From: JAVKBW01 sp040222995
GTDB taxonomy: Bacteria; Pseudomonadota; Alphaproteobacteria; UBA8366; Aestuariispiraceae
Direction of reading: 5' to 3'
Length of the DNA: 64,000 nt
NCBI GenBank assembly: GCA_040222995.1
Contig: JAVKBW010000019.1
Span: 62,001-126,000, forward strand
Shown here: one piece after another, positions 17,514 to 26,126 of the stretch
How the letters are laid out: each line of letters starts with the position of its first letter
Position numbering within the stretch: position 1 is the first letter of the stretch
Notes under the pieces: generated by a model
Databases searched by the model: none
Told to the model about the DNA's origin: nothing
The model's input: only the letters and a program-made list of their open reading frames with translations
Program-made: the position numbers and the translations under genes

Positions 17514-17681
17514 ATTGCACCATCATCGCCAAAATGATGCCGTTTGAGGGTCGAATTTGCAGCCTTCCCGAAACTGAACTGTAATTTTTCTTAAAAATTG
17601 CAGGCCGACTGTCCGGTTATGCTTGTTTTTGCCGGAATCAGGCGTATTGTCCGGCCACATTCAGGATATAGGGAGTACGTC

Positions 17682-19145
17682 ATGGAACCGGTTGAAGCCT
17701 ATACATTTGACGATGTGCTCCTGCAGCCCTGCTATTCCGATGTCCTGCCGGCGCAAACCGTCACCTCAACGCGCCTCACCAAAAACATCTCTCTCGGCAT
17801 TCCGCTGATATCGTCGGCCATGGATACGGTCACCGAAGGCCGTCTAGCGATTGCGATGGCGCAGCATGGCGGCATCGGCGTGATTCACAAGAATATGGAC
17901 ATCGCCTCCCAGGCCGAACAGGTGCGGCAGGTCAAACGGTTCGAATCCGGCATGGTCGTGAATCCGATCACCATAACGCCGGAAAAGACCCTTGGCGACG
18001 CGCTGGGCATCATGGCGCATTACGGTATCGCCGGCATCCCCGTGGTTTCGAAGCGCAGCGGCAAACTGGCAGGCATTCTGACTAACCGGGACGTCCGTTT
18101 CGCCAATGACATGGACACGCCGGTCAAGGAACTGATGACCAAACGCGGTCTTGTAACCGTCGATGAAGGTGTGTCGCGGGAAGAGGCGATGCAACTGCTG
18201 CACCAACACCGTATCGAAAAGCTGCTGGTGGTCGATGACGAACGCCGCTGCGTCGGTCTGATAACGGTGAAGGACATCGAAAAATCCCGTGCCTTTCCGA
18301 ACGCTTGCAAGGACGAGCGTGGCCGGCTTCGGGTGGCCGCGGCGACCGGCGCGGGCAAGGACGGCATTGAAAGGGCGGAAGCGCTGCTGGACGCCGGCTG
18401 CGATGTCATTGTCGTCGATACCGCACATGGTCACAGCGCCGGTGTGCTCAGTCAGGTCAGCGCCGTTAAACGGCTTTCGAACTATGCGCAGGTAATTGGC
18501 GGCAACATCGCGACGGCGGAGGGCGCGAAGGCGCTGATTGACGCCGGCGCGGATGCGGTGAAAATCGGCATCGGACCGGGCTCTATCTGCACCACGCGTA
18601 TCGTCGCCGGCGTCGGCGTACCGCAATTGACGGCGGTTTCCGAAGCGGCGGCGGTATGCCGCGAAAACGGTGTGCCGGCGATTGCAGATGGCGGCATCAA
18701 GTTTTCCGGCGACATCGCGAAAGCCATCGCCGCCGGCGCCGATTGCGTGATGATCGGGTCGCTGCTGGCCGGAACAGACGAAAGCCCCGGCGAAGTGTTT
18801 CTGTATCAGGGGCGGTCCTACAAGTCCTATCGGGGCATGGGCTCCGCCGGCGCGATGGCGCGCGGCTCGGCCGACCGCTACTTCCAGGAAGAAGTCAACG
18901 AACACAACAAGTTCGTGCCGGAAGGCGTGGAAGGCCGGGTACCCTACAAGGGCCCGTCTTCGGATGTCATCCACCAGCTTGTCGGCGGGCTTCGGGCCGC
19001 CATGGGCTATACCGGCTGCCGCACCATCGCCGAACTGCATGAAAACGCGGTTTTCCGACGGATTACGGGCGCGGGGCTTCGCGAAAGCCATGTTCACGAC
19101 ATTATAGTGACGAAGGAATCGTCGAATTACCGCATTGAGCAATAG
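17682..19145 (+). CDS. guaB: Inosine-5'-monophosphate dehydrogenase
   Basis: This 487-residue protein is a full-length IMPDH: a TIM barrel interrupted by two CBS domains (about residues 95-205), the catalytic-Cys loop GSICTTR near residue 303, and the C-terminal flap region GMGSAGAMARGSADRYF. It converts IMP to XMP with NAD+, the first committed step of GMP synthesis, and guaA downstream completes the pathway. I placed the start at 17682, where GGGAG precedes an ATG and the protein begins MEPVEAYTFDDVLLQP as in other IMPDHs. An unrelated methyltransferase gene lies between guaB and guaA. Confidence 0.97.
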   Translation: MEPVEAYTFDDVLLQPCYSDVLPAQTVTSTRLTKNISLGIPLISSAMDTVTEGRLAIAMAQHGGIGVIHKNMDIASQAEQVRQVKRFESGMVVNPITITPEKTLGDALGIMAHYGIAGIPVVSKRSGKLAGILTNRDVRFANDMDTPVKELMTKRGLVTVDEGVSREEAMQLLHQHRIEKLLVVDDERRCVGLITVKDIEKSRAFPNACKDERGRLRVAAATGAGKDGIERAEALLDAGCDVIVVDTAHGHSAGVLSQVSAVKRLSNYAQVIGGNIATAEGAKALIDAGADAVKIGIGPGSICTTRIVAGVGVPQLTAVSEAAAVCRENGVPAIADGGIKFSGDIAKAIAAGADCVMIGSLLAGTDESPGEVFLYQGRSYKSYRGMGSAGAMARGSADRYFQEEVNEHNKFVPEGVEGRVPYKGPSSDVIHQLVGGLRAAMGYTGCRTIAELHENAVFRRITGAGLRESHVHDIIVTKESSNYRIEQ

Positions 19146-19172
19146 CACCGCCGCCAGACGGGTTTTCGGTCG

Positions 19173-20495
19173 ATGACGCCCGGAGCACGTCTGCAAACCG
19201 CGATCGATCTTCTGGCCGGTATTCTGGCGTCGCCGGACACCCCGGCAGAGCAGGTGATGAATGACGGATTGCGGGCACGACGGTACGCCGGGTCGAAGGA
19301 TCGCGCGGCAATCTCCTCCACTGTTTATGGTGTCTTGCGGCGGCGTGCGCAGATTGACTGGTGGCTGGGCCGGTCCATGGCCGATCCGCCCGATGCGCGT
19401 AATCGCGTTCTGACCTTTACGCAGATTGACTCCGGTCTGGATGCCGAAGCGCTGGCGTCGCTTTGCGACGGAACCGACTACGGACCGGCGACGATGAGCG
19501 CGCGCGAAACCCGCGTCGCTGTCGAACTGACCGGCGTTTCGTTCGACAAGTCCTGTCAGCCGCCGTCGACCCGGGCAAATATTCCCGACTGGCTGTGGCC
19601 GGTCTGGTCGGAAAGCCTCGGTGACGACGCGGAAACCGAAGCCGCCTGCCTGAACGACCCGGCAGGCGTGGATCTGCGGGTGAACACGCTGAAAGCCGAG
19701 CGGGACGCCGTCATCGACGAGTTGTCGGAGTACGGTATCCCGGTCGTTTCGACACCGATTTCTCCTGTCGGTCTGCGGCTGACGGATCGCAAACCGTTGA
19801 AAGGTCTTGCCGCCTACCGGGAAGGACGGATCGAGATTCAGGATGAAGGGTCGCAGATCGCGGCCCGGCTGTGCGACGCGAAACCCGGCATGAAAATCGT
19901 CGATTTCTGTGCCGGTGCGGGCGGCAAGTCGCTGCAACTGGCGGCCGACCTGCAGAACAAGGGACGCATCATCGCCTGCGATACCGACAAACGCCGACTG
20001 GACGAAGCGGCGTTACGGCTGAAACGGGCAGGGGCATTCTGCGTTGAACGGCGGCTTCTGAAATCGGAACGGGATTCCTGGGTAAAACAGCGCGCGGTGC
20101 GCCACAATGGCGGATTCGACCGGGTGCTTGTCGACGCGCCCTGTAGCGGCTCGGGCACCTGGCGACGGCGGCCGGACGACCGCTGGCGGTTGAAGCCGGA
20201 AACTCTGGAACGCTTCGGCGATCTGCAATACGGCATCTGCGATTCAGCGGCCCGGCTGGTCCGGCCGGGCGGACGGCTGATCTATGTGACCTGTTCGCTG
20301 TTCCGGCAGGAGAACGAGGCCATTGTCGAAAAATTTCTCGCCGGTAGGTCGGACTTTCACACGGTTCCGGTCGCCAATGTCTGGCGGGAAACCATCGGCG
20401 GAAAATGTCCGGTATCGGGTAAATATCTGCAACTGTCGCCGGGCCGAACCGGAACAGACGGGTTTTTTGTCGCGATTCTGGAACGACGGATTTGA
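19173..20495 (+). CDS. RsmB/NOP2/Sun family RNA (cytosine-5) methyltransferase
   Basis: This 440-residue protein has an N-terminal NusB-like helical region and a C-terminal SAM-methyltransferase domain with VDFCAGAGGKSLQLAADL (motif I), LVDAPCSGSGTWRRRPD (motif IV, with the resolving Cys after Pro) and YVTCSLFRQENEA (motif VI, catalytic Thr-Cys). It is expected to methylate C5 of a cytosine in rRNA or tRNA. It resembles RsmB, but alphaproteobacteria carry several paralogs, so the site is not certain. It lies between guaB and guaA on the same strand with short gaps, an arrangement I recall as frequent in Rhodospirillales. Confidence 0.88.
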   Translation: MTPGARLQTAIDLLAGILASPDTPAEQVMNDGLRARRYAGSKDRAAISSTVYGVLRRRAQIDWWLGRSMADPPDARNRVLTFTQIDSGLDAEALASLCDGTDYGPATMSARETRVAVELTGVSFDKSCQPPSTRANIPDWLWPVWSESLGDDAETEAACLNDPAGVDLRVNTLKAERDAVIDELSEYGIPVVSTPISPVGLRLTDRKPLKGLAAYREGRIEIQDEGSQIAARLCDAKPGMKIVDFCAGAGGKSLQLAADLQNKGRIIACDTDKRRLDEAALRLKRAGAFCVERRLLKSERDSWVKQRAVRHNGGFDRVLVDAPCSGSGTWRRRPDDRWRLKPETLERFGDLQYGICDSAARLVRPGGRLIYVTCSLFRQENEAIVEKFLAGRSDFHTVPVANVWRETIGGKCPVSGKYLQLSPGRTGTDGFFVAILERRI

Positions 20496-20574
20496 CGGGT
20501 CGCGTTGGCCAGGTAAACAGGTTGATTGACACGCGATCCGGGATCGCACGAGACGTTTAGGGGAAGGAAAATCC

Positions 20575-22128
20575 ATGACAGATCGGATTTTGATCGTCGA
20601 TTTCGGTAGCCAGGTGACCCAGTTGATCGCACGGCGTGTGCGGGAAGGCGGCGTGTATTGCGAAATTCACCCGTTCAACAAGGTTACGGAAGAGAGCATC
20701 AGATCCTTCGACCCGAAAGGCGTTATCCTCTCCGGCGGCCCGGCCAGCGTCACCCATGACGATACGCCGCGCGCGCCGGCCACGCTGTTCGATATGGGGC
20801 TGCCGGTTCTCGGCATATGTTACGGCCAGCAGACGATGTGCGAACAGCTTGAAGGCGGTGTCGTCGAAGGGTCCGATCATCAGGAATTCGGCCGTTCCAT
20901 CGTTGAAGTCGTCGACGATTGCGAGCTGTTCCACGGCGTCTGGAAACCCGGCGCGAAGGAAACCGTCTGGATGAGCCACGGCGATCGTGTGGTGCAGCCG
21001 CCGAACGGTTTTCGTGTTGTCGGCACGAGCGACGGCGCCCCCCTGGCGGCCATCGCAGACGATGACCGGAAATTTTACGGTGTGCAGTTCCACCCGGAAG
21101 TCGTTCACACGCCGCATGGCAAGGCCCTGATTCACAATTTCGTCCATCGGGTCGCCGGCTGCGGCGGCGACTGGACCATGCACACATTCCGCCAGCAGGC
21201 GGTCGATGCGATCCGGGCGCAGGTCGGCACGGGCCGCGTCATCTGCGGGCTGTCGGGCGGTGTGGACTCGTCGGTCGCCGCGGTTCTGATTCACGAAGCT
21301 ATCGGCGATCAACTCACCTGTATCTTCGTCGATCACGGCCTGTTGCGGCATGGCGAGGCCGACCAGGTCGTCACCGTCTTCCGCGATCACTACAACATAC
21401 CGCTTGTGCATCGCGATGCGTCGGATGACTTTCTGTCCGCCCTTGCGGGCGTTGCCGACCCGGAACAGAAGCGCAAGATCATCGGCGGGAAGTTCATTGA
21501 TGTGTTCGACGAGGAGGCAACCAAGCTGGGCGGGGCGGAGTTTCTTGCCCAGGGAACCCTGTACCCGGACGTCATCGAAAGCGTTTCCTTTCACGGCGGC
21601 CCCTCCGTCACCATCAAGTCGCACCACAATGTCGGCGGTCTGCCGGAGCGGATGAATCTGAAACTGGTCGAGCCGCTGCGGGAACTGTTCAAGGACGAGG
21701 TCCGGGATCTGGGGCGCGAACTCGGGTTGCCGGAAACCCTTGTCGGGCGGCATCCGTTTCCCGGACCCGGACTGGCGATCAGAATCCCCGGTTCGGTGAC
21801 GGCGGATCAATGCGACATCCTGCGCAAGGCGGATGCGATCTACCTTGAAGAAATCCGCAATGCCGGTCTGTACGACGCGATCTGGCAGGCCTTCGCCGTT
21901 CTGCTGCCGGTAAAAACCGTAGGCGTCATGGGTGATATGCGGACCTACGATTTCGTATGCGCCCTGCGCGCGGTGACCTCGACCGACGGCATGACGGCCG
22001 ACAGCTATCCGTTCGAACACGGATTCCTGTCGCAGGTCGCCACCCGCATCATTAACGAGGTGCGGGGCATCAACCGGGTGGTCTACGATGTGACGTCGAA
22101 ACCCCCTGGCACCATCGAGTGGGAATAG
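20575..22128 (+). CDS. guaA: GMP synthase (glutamine-hydrolysing)
   Basis: This 517-residue protein is a complete GuaA. The class I amidotransferase domain spans residues 1-195 with the nucleophile motif GICYGQQ and FHPEV. The ATP pyrophosphatase domain begins at about residue 205 with GLSGGVDSSV, and the C-terminal dimerisation domain ends with KPPGTIEWE, the normal GuaA terminus. It aminates XMP to GMP using glutamine and ATP. An AGGGGAAGG ribosome binding site precedes the ATG. Together with guaB it supplies the guanylate branch of purine synthesis. Confidence 0.97.
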   Translation: MTDRILIVDFGSQVTQLIARRVREGGVYCEIHPFNKVTEESIRSFDPKGVILSGGPASVTHDDTPRAPATLFDMGLPVLGICYGQQTMCEQLEGGVVEGSDHQEFGRSIVEVVDDCELFHGVWKPGAKETVWMSHGDRVVQPPNGFRVVGTSDGAPLAAIADDDRKFYGVQFHPEVVHTPHGKALIHNFVHRVAGCGGDWTMHTFRQQAVDAIRAQVGTGRVICGLSGGVDSSVAAVLIHEAIGDQLTCIFVDHGLLRHGEADQVVTVFRDHYNIPLVHRDASDDFLSALAGVADPEQKRKIIGGKFIDVFDEEATKLGGAEFLAQGTLYPDVIESVSFHGGPSVTIKSHHNVGGLPERMNLKLVEPLRELFKDEVRDLGRELGLPETLVGRHPFPGPGLAIRIPGSVTADQCDILRKADAIYLEEIRNAGLYDAIWQAFAVLLPVKTVGVMGDMRTYDFVCALRAVTSTDGMTADSYPFEHGFLSQVATRIINEVRGINRVVYDVTSKPPGTIEWE

Positions 22129-22530
22129 GCGTCGCCGGAATAATTCCGATCGAATTCCAACCGTGGGGCGCGTGCCGATTCATGCGGTGAACAAAACAAT
22201 CCGGATTTCGGTATACTTAATTGTAAAATATCGACATTCTGGCTGCAGTTTTGTGTGAAAGTAAACCTAGGCTGGGTAACGTATGCGGCGATTTTTGCCC
22301 GTGTTTTGATGCACAGTGTGTTTACATGCGAACCGGATACGGATTACCTTCTGACAACAAGCAGTGATCCGGCTGGGGGAGTCGGAAGCGGCTGATGCAG
22401 CCGACCACAGGTCAGCAGTTGCATCGGATGGTTTCTGCATCTCCCTTTCCGACACAGCGTGGGTAAAAATAACATTGGCGTAAGCCGATGACACAGAGAT
22501 TGTCGGGAGCGGCGATTTGCCGAAACGGTC
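22129..22530. other. Non-coding region upstream of the electron-transfer locus
   Basis: About 400 bases without a credible gene separate guaA from the first redox gene. The interval is more AT-rich than its surroundings around 22190-22260. It contains a 13-base palindrome CGGAATAATTCCG at 22136-22148 and a TGAACA / TATACT pair described separately. No convincing Rho-independent terminator with a T-run follows guaA. A long 5' leader for the redox operon would fit if transcription starts near 22225. Confidence 0.5.
22188..22217 (+). promoter_or_regulatory. Candidate sigma-70 type promoter of the electron-transfer operon
   Basis: TGAACA (22188-22193, four of six matches to the -35 consensus) and TATACT (22212-22217, five of six to the -10) are separated by 18 bases in the AT-rich part of the intergenic region. 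This is a pattern match by eye. It would give a leader of about 310 bases before the FHA-reductase gene. Confidence 0.3.
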
Positions 22531-24396
22531 ATGACGGATAGTTCCAACAGTTCTGGCGGTAGTGCGCTGATGCGGGTGCCGGGTAACTGGGTTGTCGCCT
22601 ATCAGACCGCAGCAGGACAAAAGAGCAGTTTTACGCTTTCGGAAGCGAAAATGCTCGATGGGTCGCCGGTCCGTGTGGGCCGCAATTCCAAAACCAACGA
22701 TGTCGTCCTTTCGGATTTCTCGATTGCACAGGACCATTGTTTCTTCACCACCGATGGTCACGGGGCACTGTTTGTGACCGATGTGGGGTCGTCCAGTGGC
22801 ACGCGGATAGACCGGACTCGTATTCCGGCCAATGAAGCGACCCGGGTGACGGAAGGCGTCGATGTTGAAATCGGCAATTTAATTCTTAGCATTTCCTATG
22901 AAGCGGGGTCTGGTGTGGCACAAGCTGTTGAAGGAAAATCCGCGCCGGCGCCGGCTGCGCCGACGCTTTCGGCGCCGGCGCCGGAACCGGTTAAACCAGC
23001 CGGCCCTGTGCGTGGCGCAAAAGCCAACAGGCCGACAGGCAGCACGACGATACTTAACTGGTGTTTCGGAATCGCTGCCGCGGTTGGCGTCGGCCTTCTG
23101 ATTTTCGGCGAGGGTCAGGCGTCGACCCCGATGGCATACCAACTGGTCGGGGCGGGCATTCTGGCGGCGGTTTTGCTGCAGGTGGCGACAATGTTGTGGT
23201 CGTCAATGCACCGGTCGACGGCCGAGGCGCGCTTCTACGATGAATCGCTGGAATTGCTGCGTACCAATGTTAAAACCGCAAGCGCCCACATGCTGGCCGA
23301 GCGCGAGCGCGCCACGCAGACCTGGAACGGCCTGCGAAAGTTCCGGATCGAAAAGAAAAACCCGGAAGGCGGCGGTATCTGCTCGTTTTACCTGAAAGCG
23401 CATGACAACAAACCGATCCCGCCGTTCGAACCCGGCCAGTATCTGACGTTCCAGCTTCGTGTGCCGGGCAAGGACAAGCCGATTATCCGGTGTTATTCGC
23501 TGTCCGACAGTCCGCTGATGCGGGATTATTATCGGGTCAGCATCAAGGCCGTGCCGCCGCCGCGCGACAAGCCGGATGTGCCGCCGGGCCTGTCGTCCAA
23601 CTTCTTCCATGACCAGCTCAACGAAGGCGACATCCTGGACTGCAAGGCGCCGGGCGGTAAGTTCTTCATGGATCAGACCAAGCATACCCCGATCGTGCTG
23701 ATCGGCGGCGGTATCGGTCTGACGCCGGTTCTGAGCATGCTCAATTCGATCGTCCTGTCCGGGTCGAAGCGCGAAACGCACTTTTTCTACGGCGTGCGCA
23801 ACGGCAAGGAACACGTGATGCGCGAGCATCTGGAACAGATCGACCGCGACAATGAAAACGTCCACATGCACATCTGCTACAGCAACCCGGAAGAGGGCGA
23901 GGAGCTGGGGCGTGACTATCAGCATGCCGAACGTGTCAGCGTGGAGTTGTTCAAGAAGGTTCTGCCGTCGAACAACTACGATTTCTATATTTGCGGTCCG
24001 CCCCCGATGATGGAATCGCTGGTTAAGGATCTCGATGAATGGGGGGTTCCCGAAGCCAATGTTCACTTCGAGGCGTTCGGTCCGGCAAGTGTCAAGAAGG
24101 CGAAACCGAAACCGGCCGAAGCGGCCGGCGAGGAAGCGCCGAAATTCGAGATCACCTTCGCGAAATCCGGCAAGACCGTCGCCTGGGACGCCAGCTTCGA
24201 TTCGATTCTTGAATTCGCGGAAGCGAACGAAATCGCCATGGACAGCGGTTGCCGCGCAGGCAACTGCGGCACCTGCATCACGGCGCTGAAATCCGGTTCG
24301 GTAAAGTACGTCGAAGAGCCGGGGGCCCAGCCCGAGGACGGCTCGTGCCTGACCTGTGTTTCCGTTCCGAAATCCAATCTGACGCTTGAAGTTTAG
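22531..24396 (+). CDS. FHA - membrane - ferredoxin-NAD(P)H reductase - [2Fe-2S] fusion protein
   Basis: This 621-residue protein has four parts. Residues 40-120 form an FHA domain (VRVGRNSKTNDVVL, GSSSGT). A Pro/Ala linker follows, then two hydrophobic helices near 172-190 and 200-225. Residues 260-510 are an FNR-type oxidoreductase: FAD motif RCYSLSDSP, NAD(P) motif IGGGIGLTPVLSML and YICGPPPMME. The C-terminus is a plant-type [2Fe-2S] domain, CRAGNCGTC...CLTC. It should pass electrons between NAD(P)H and a one-electron carrier at the inner membrane. In the FHA domain, Gly50-Arg51 and His69 remain, but the Ser and Arg that contact phosphothreonine are Ala66 and Gln67. The gene is first in a tight operon with the ferredoxin, cytochrome b and decaheme genes. 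Confidence 0.85.
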   Translation: MTDSSNSSGGSALMRVPGNWVVAYQTAAGQKSSFTLSEAKMLDGSPVRVGRNSKTNDVVLSDFSIAQDHCFFTTDGHGALFVTDVGSSSGTRIDRTRIPANEATRVTEGVDVEIGNLILSISYEAGSGVAQAVEGKSAPAPAAPTLSAPAPEPVKPAGPVRGAKANRPTGSTTILNWCFGIAAAVGVGLLIFGEGQASTPMAYQLVGAGILAAVLLQVATMLWSSMHRSTAEARFYDESLELLRTNVKTASAHMLAERERATQTWNGLRKFRIEKKNPEGGGICSFYLKAHDNKPIPPFEPGQYLTFQLRVPGKDKPIIRCYSLSDSPLMRDYYRVSIKAVPPPRDKPDVPPGLSSNFFHDQLNEGDILDCKAPGGKFFMDQTKHTPIVLIGGGIGLTPVLSMLNSIVLSGSKRETHFFYGVRNGKEHVMREHLEQIDRDNENVHMHICYSNPEEGEELGRDYQHAERVSVELFKKVLPSNNYDFYICGPPPMMESLVKDLDEWGVPEANVHFEAFGPASVKKAKPKPAEAAGEEAPKFEITFAKSGKTVAWDASFDSILEFAEANEIAMDSGCRAGNCGTCITALKSGSVKYVEEPGAQPEDGSCLTCVSVPKSNLTLEV

Positions 24397-24407
24397 GGGA
24401 TAATACC

Positions 24408-26126
24408 GTGGATGGTCCGCTCGTCATTCAACGACCGATGCGCTGGGACAATCCCTTCAGCAGGGATATGACCGACGACGATGTCGAACGGATTCTGAAA
24501 CTCCCGCCGTTCTCGGAGATGAACGAGAAGGATTTTCCGCCGTCAGCCTCGTTGCGCGATATCATTCGTAACGATACCCGGATACAGAAATACAGTTCCG
24601 GCGATATCGTGGTGCGCAAGGGGGATTACGGCAACTCGGCGTTCATGATCATGAGCGGCGCGCTGCGGGTGGTTATCTCGCCCGACCTTCCCAGCGAAGT
24701 GCTGGGCCGTCAGACCGCGACACGGCGCGGATTTTACGATTCCCTGAAACAACTCTGGCAGAACGCGGTCATGCCGGAAGTGCGCGCCTATGCGAACGGC
24801 ACGTCGAACGCGCCGATGGGGCAGCGCGGAGCGGGCGAAACAGCCCATGTTTTCCTGCAGGACGTGCCGGGCGTCATTGAGAAGCACAACACGGTGAAGC
24901 TGGAAGAAGGCACGTTCTTCGGTGAAATCGCCGCACTGGGAAGAACGCCGCGCGGCGCGAGCCTGTTCGCGGAAGACGATTGCGAACTGATCGAAATCCG
25001 CTGGCAGGGACTGCGCGATATCCGTCGCCGGGACGACGCATTCCGGAATCACATCGACAAATTATACCGCGAACGAAGCCTTGGCGGTCATTTGCGCGCC
25101 TTGCCGATGTTTGCGCATCTGTCTGAAGAAGATCTGAAAAAAGTGGCCGACGCGACCGTGTTCGAAACCCACGGCGAGTATGAATGGCACACCAGTTTCA
25201 AGAAATTCGCCGACCTCAGCCCGCAGGAAAGATTACGGCGCGAGCCGGTGATTGCGGCGGAAGGCGATTATGTCGACGGACTGATTCTGATCCGGTCCAG
25301 CTTTTGCCGCGTCAGCCGCAAGATCAACCACGGGAATCCGACAGCCGCCTATCTGGGCAAGGGTGAGGCTTTCGGGTTTTCCGAGCTCGTTCACAACTGG
25401 AAAAACGACGATCAGGTACCCTACCAGTATACGCTGAGAGGCTTGGGGAACGTCGATATTCTGCGGGTTCCGACACCGATCATGGAAGAGATCGTCCTGC
25501 CGACTCTTTCCGAGAACCAAATGCCGGAACCGCTGAAAATACTCGACGATTCGATCCAGAGTATCGACGACATCACCAGCAACCAGGATATCGATCCGGG
25601 ATTGCTCGAATTCCTCGTTGAAAACCGGACGATCAACGGCAGCGCGACCATGCTGATCGATACGAACCGCTGTGTCCGGTGCGACGACTGCACCCGCGCC
25701 TGCGCCGCGACGCACAACAACAACCCGCGTTTCGTTCGTCACGGCCGGAAATACAGTAACATCATGGTCGCAAATGCGTGCATGCACTGCACCGACCCTG
25801 TCTGCATGATCGGCTGCCCGACCGGCGCCATTCACCGGTCGTCGCTGGAAGGGCAGGTCGTGGTAAACGATGCGACCTGCATCGGCTGTGCGACCTGCGC
25901 GAATTCATGACCCTACAATAATATCCGGATGGTCGAGGTTCGGGATGCGGACGGACAGTTTATTCGCGACGAGAACAACGCGCCGATCGTGAAGTCCACG
26001 AAATGCGATCTATGCGTCGATCAGATGGGTGGTCCCGCCTGCGAACGCGCCTGCCCGCATAACGCTCTACGCCGTGCGGATATGAGCAATTTGAAACCAA
26101 TTGCCGAGTGGTTGAATAATTCATGA
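24408..26126 (+). CDS. Cyclic-nucleotide-binding / four-cluster ferredoxin fusion with an in-frame TGA at codon 501
   Basis: Read through the TGA at 25908, this is a 572-residue protein. Residues ~55-225 hold a CNB domain with an intact phosphate-binding cassette (FGEIAALGRTPRGAS: Gly-Glu and Arg). Residues ~230-375 hold a second CNB domain whose cassette lacks the Arg. Residues 415-560 form a DmsB/HybA-like ferredoxin with four Cys motifs: CVRCDDCTRAC (from Cys422), CMHCTDPVCMIGC, CIGCATC-x3-[TGA]-P (from Cys491), and CDLC...CERAC. The TGA occupies the fourth ligand position of motif III. The frame stays open for 71 further codons, and its stop overlaps the next ATG. Translation starts at GTG after AGGGGA. 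Its place in the operon suggests a cytoplasmic electron relay gated by a nucleotide ligand. A recent nonsense mutation or sequence error is the plain alternative to recoding. Confidence 0.75.
25908..25910 (+). other. In-frame TGA in place of a cluster-ligand Cys codon
   Basis: The codons around the TGA read Thr-Cys-Ala-Asn-Ser-[TGA]-Pro-Tyr-Asn-Asn-Ile, where ferredoxins of this type have CxxCxxCxxxCP. A TGC or TGT codon would restore the ligand. The 24 bases 25923-25946 can form a weak hairpin (four pairs, one mismatch, two pairs, ten-base loop beginning TGG) about 20 bases after the TGA, in the position and rough size expected of a bacterial SECIS element, but the structure is not strong. 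Confidence 0.5.

Noticed and set aside
17844..19937. Very long minus-strand open frame opposite guaB and the methyltransferase gene
   Set aside because: It is an antisense shadow of two well-supported genes, is rich in His/Arg and has no recognisable domain; high G+C produces such frames (also 8872-9843, 20557-22020, 57244-58986).
25880..25935. Frameshift as the cause of the interrupted ferredoxin gene
   Set aside because: The coding frame is identical before and after the TGA and the amino-acid spacing of the motif is exact, so no base has been gained or lost.
25929..26126. Separate small ferredoxin gene starting at the ATG at 25929
   Set aside because: There is no ribosome binding site before it, it would begin in the middle of a ferredoxin domain with one cluster motif, and it is in the same frame as the upstream gene, so it is the continuation beyond the TGA.
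24408..26126. Genome-wide reassignment of TGA to Trp or Cys
   Set aside because: Many genes in the window end at TGA in normal positions, several as ATGA overlaps, and no other gene contains an in-frame TGA.
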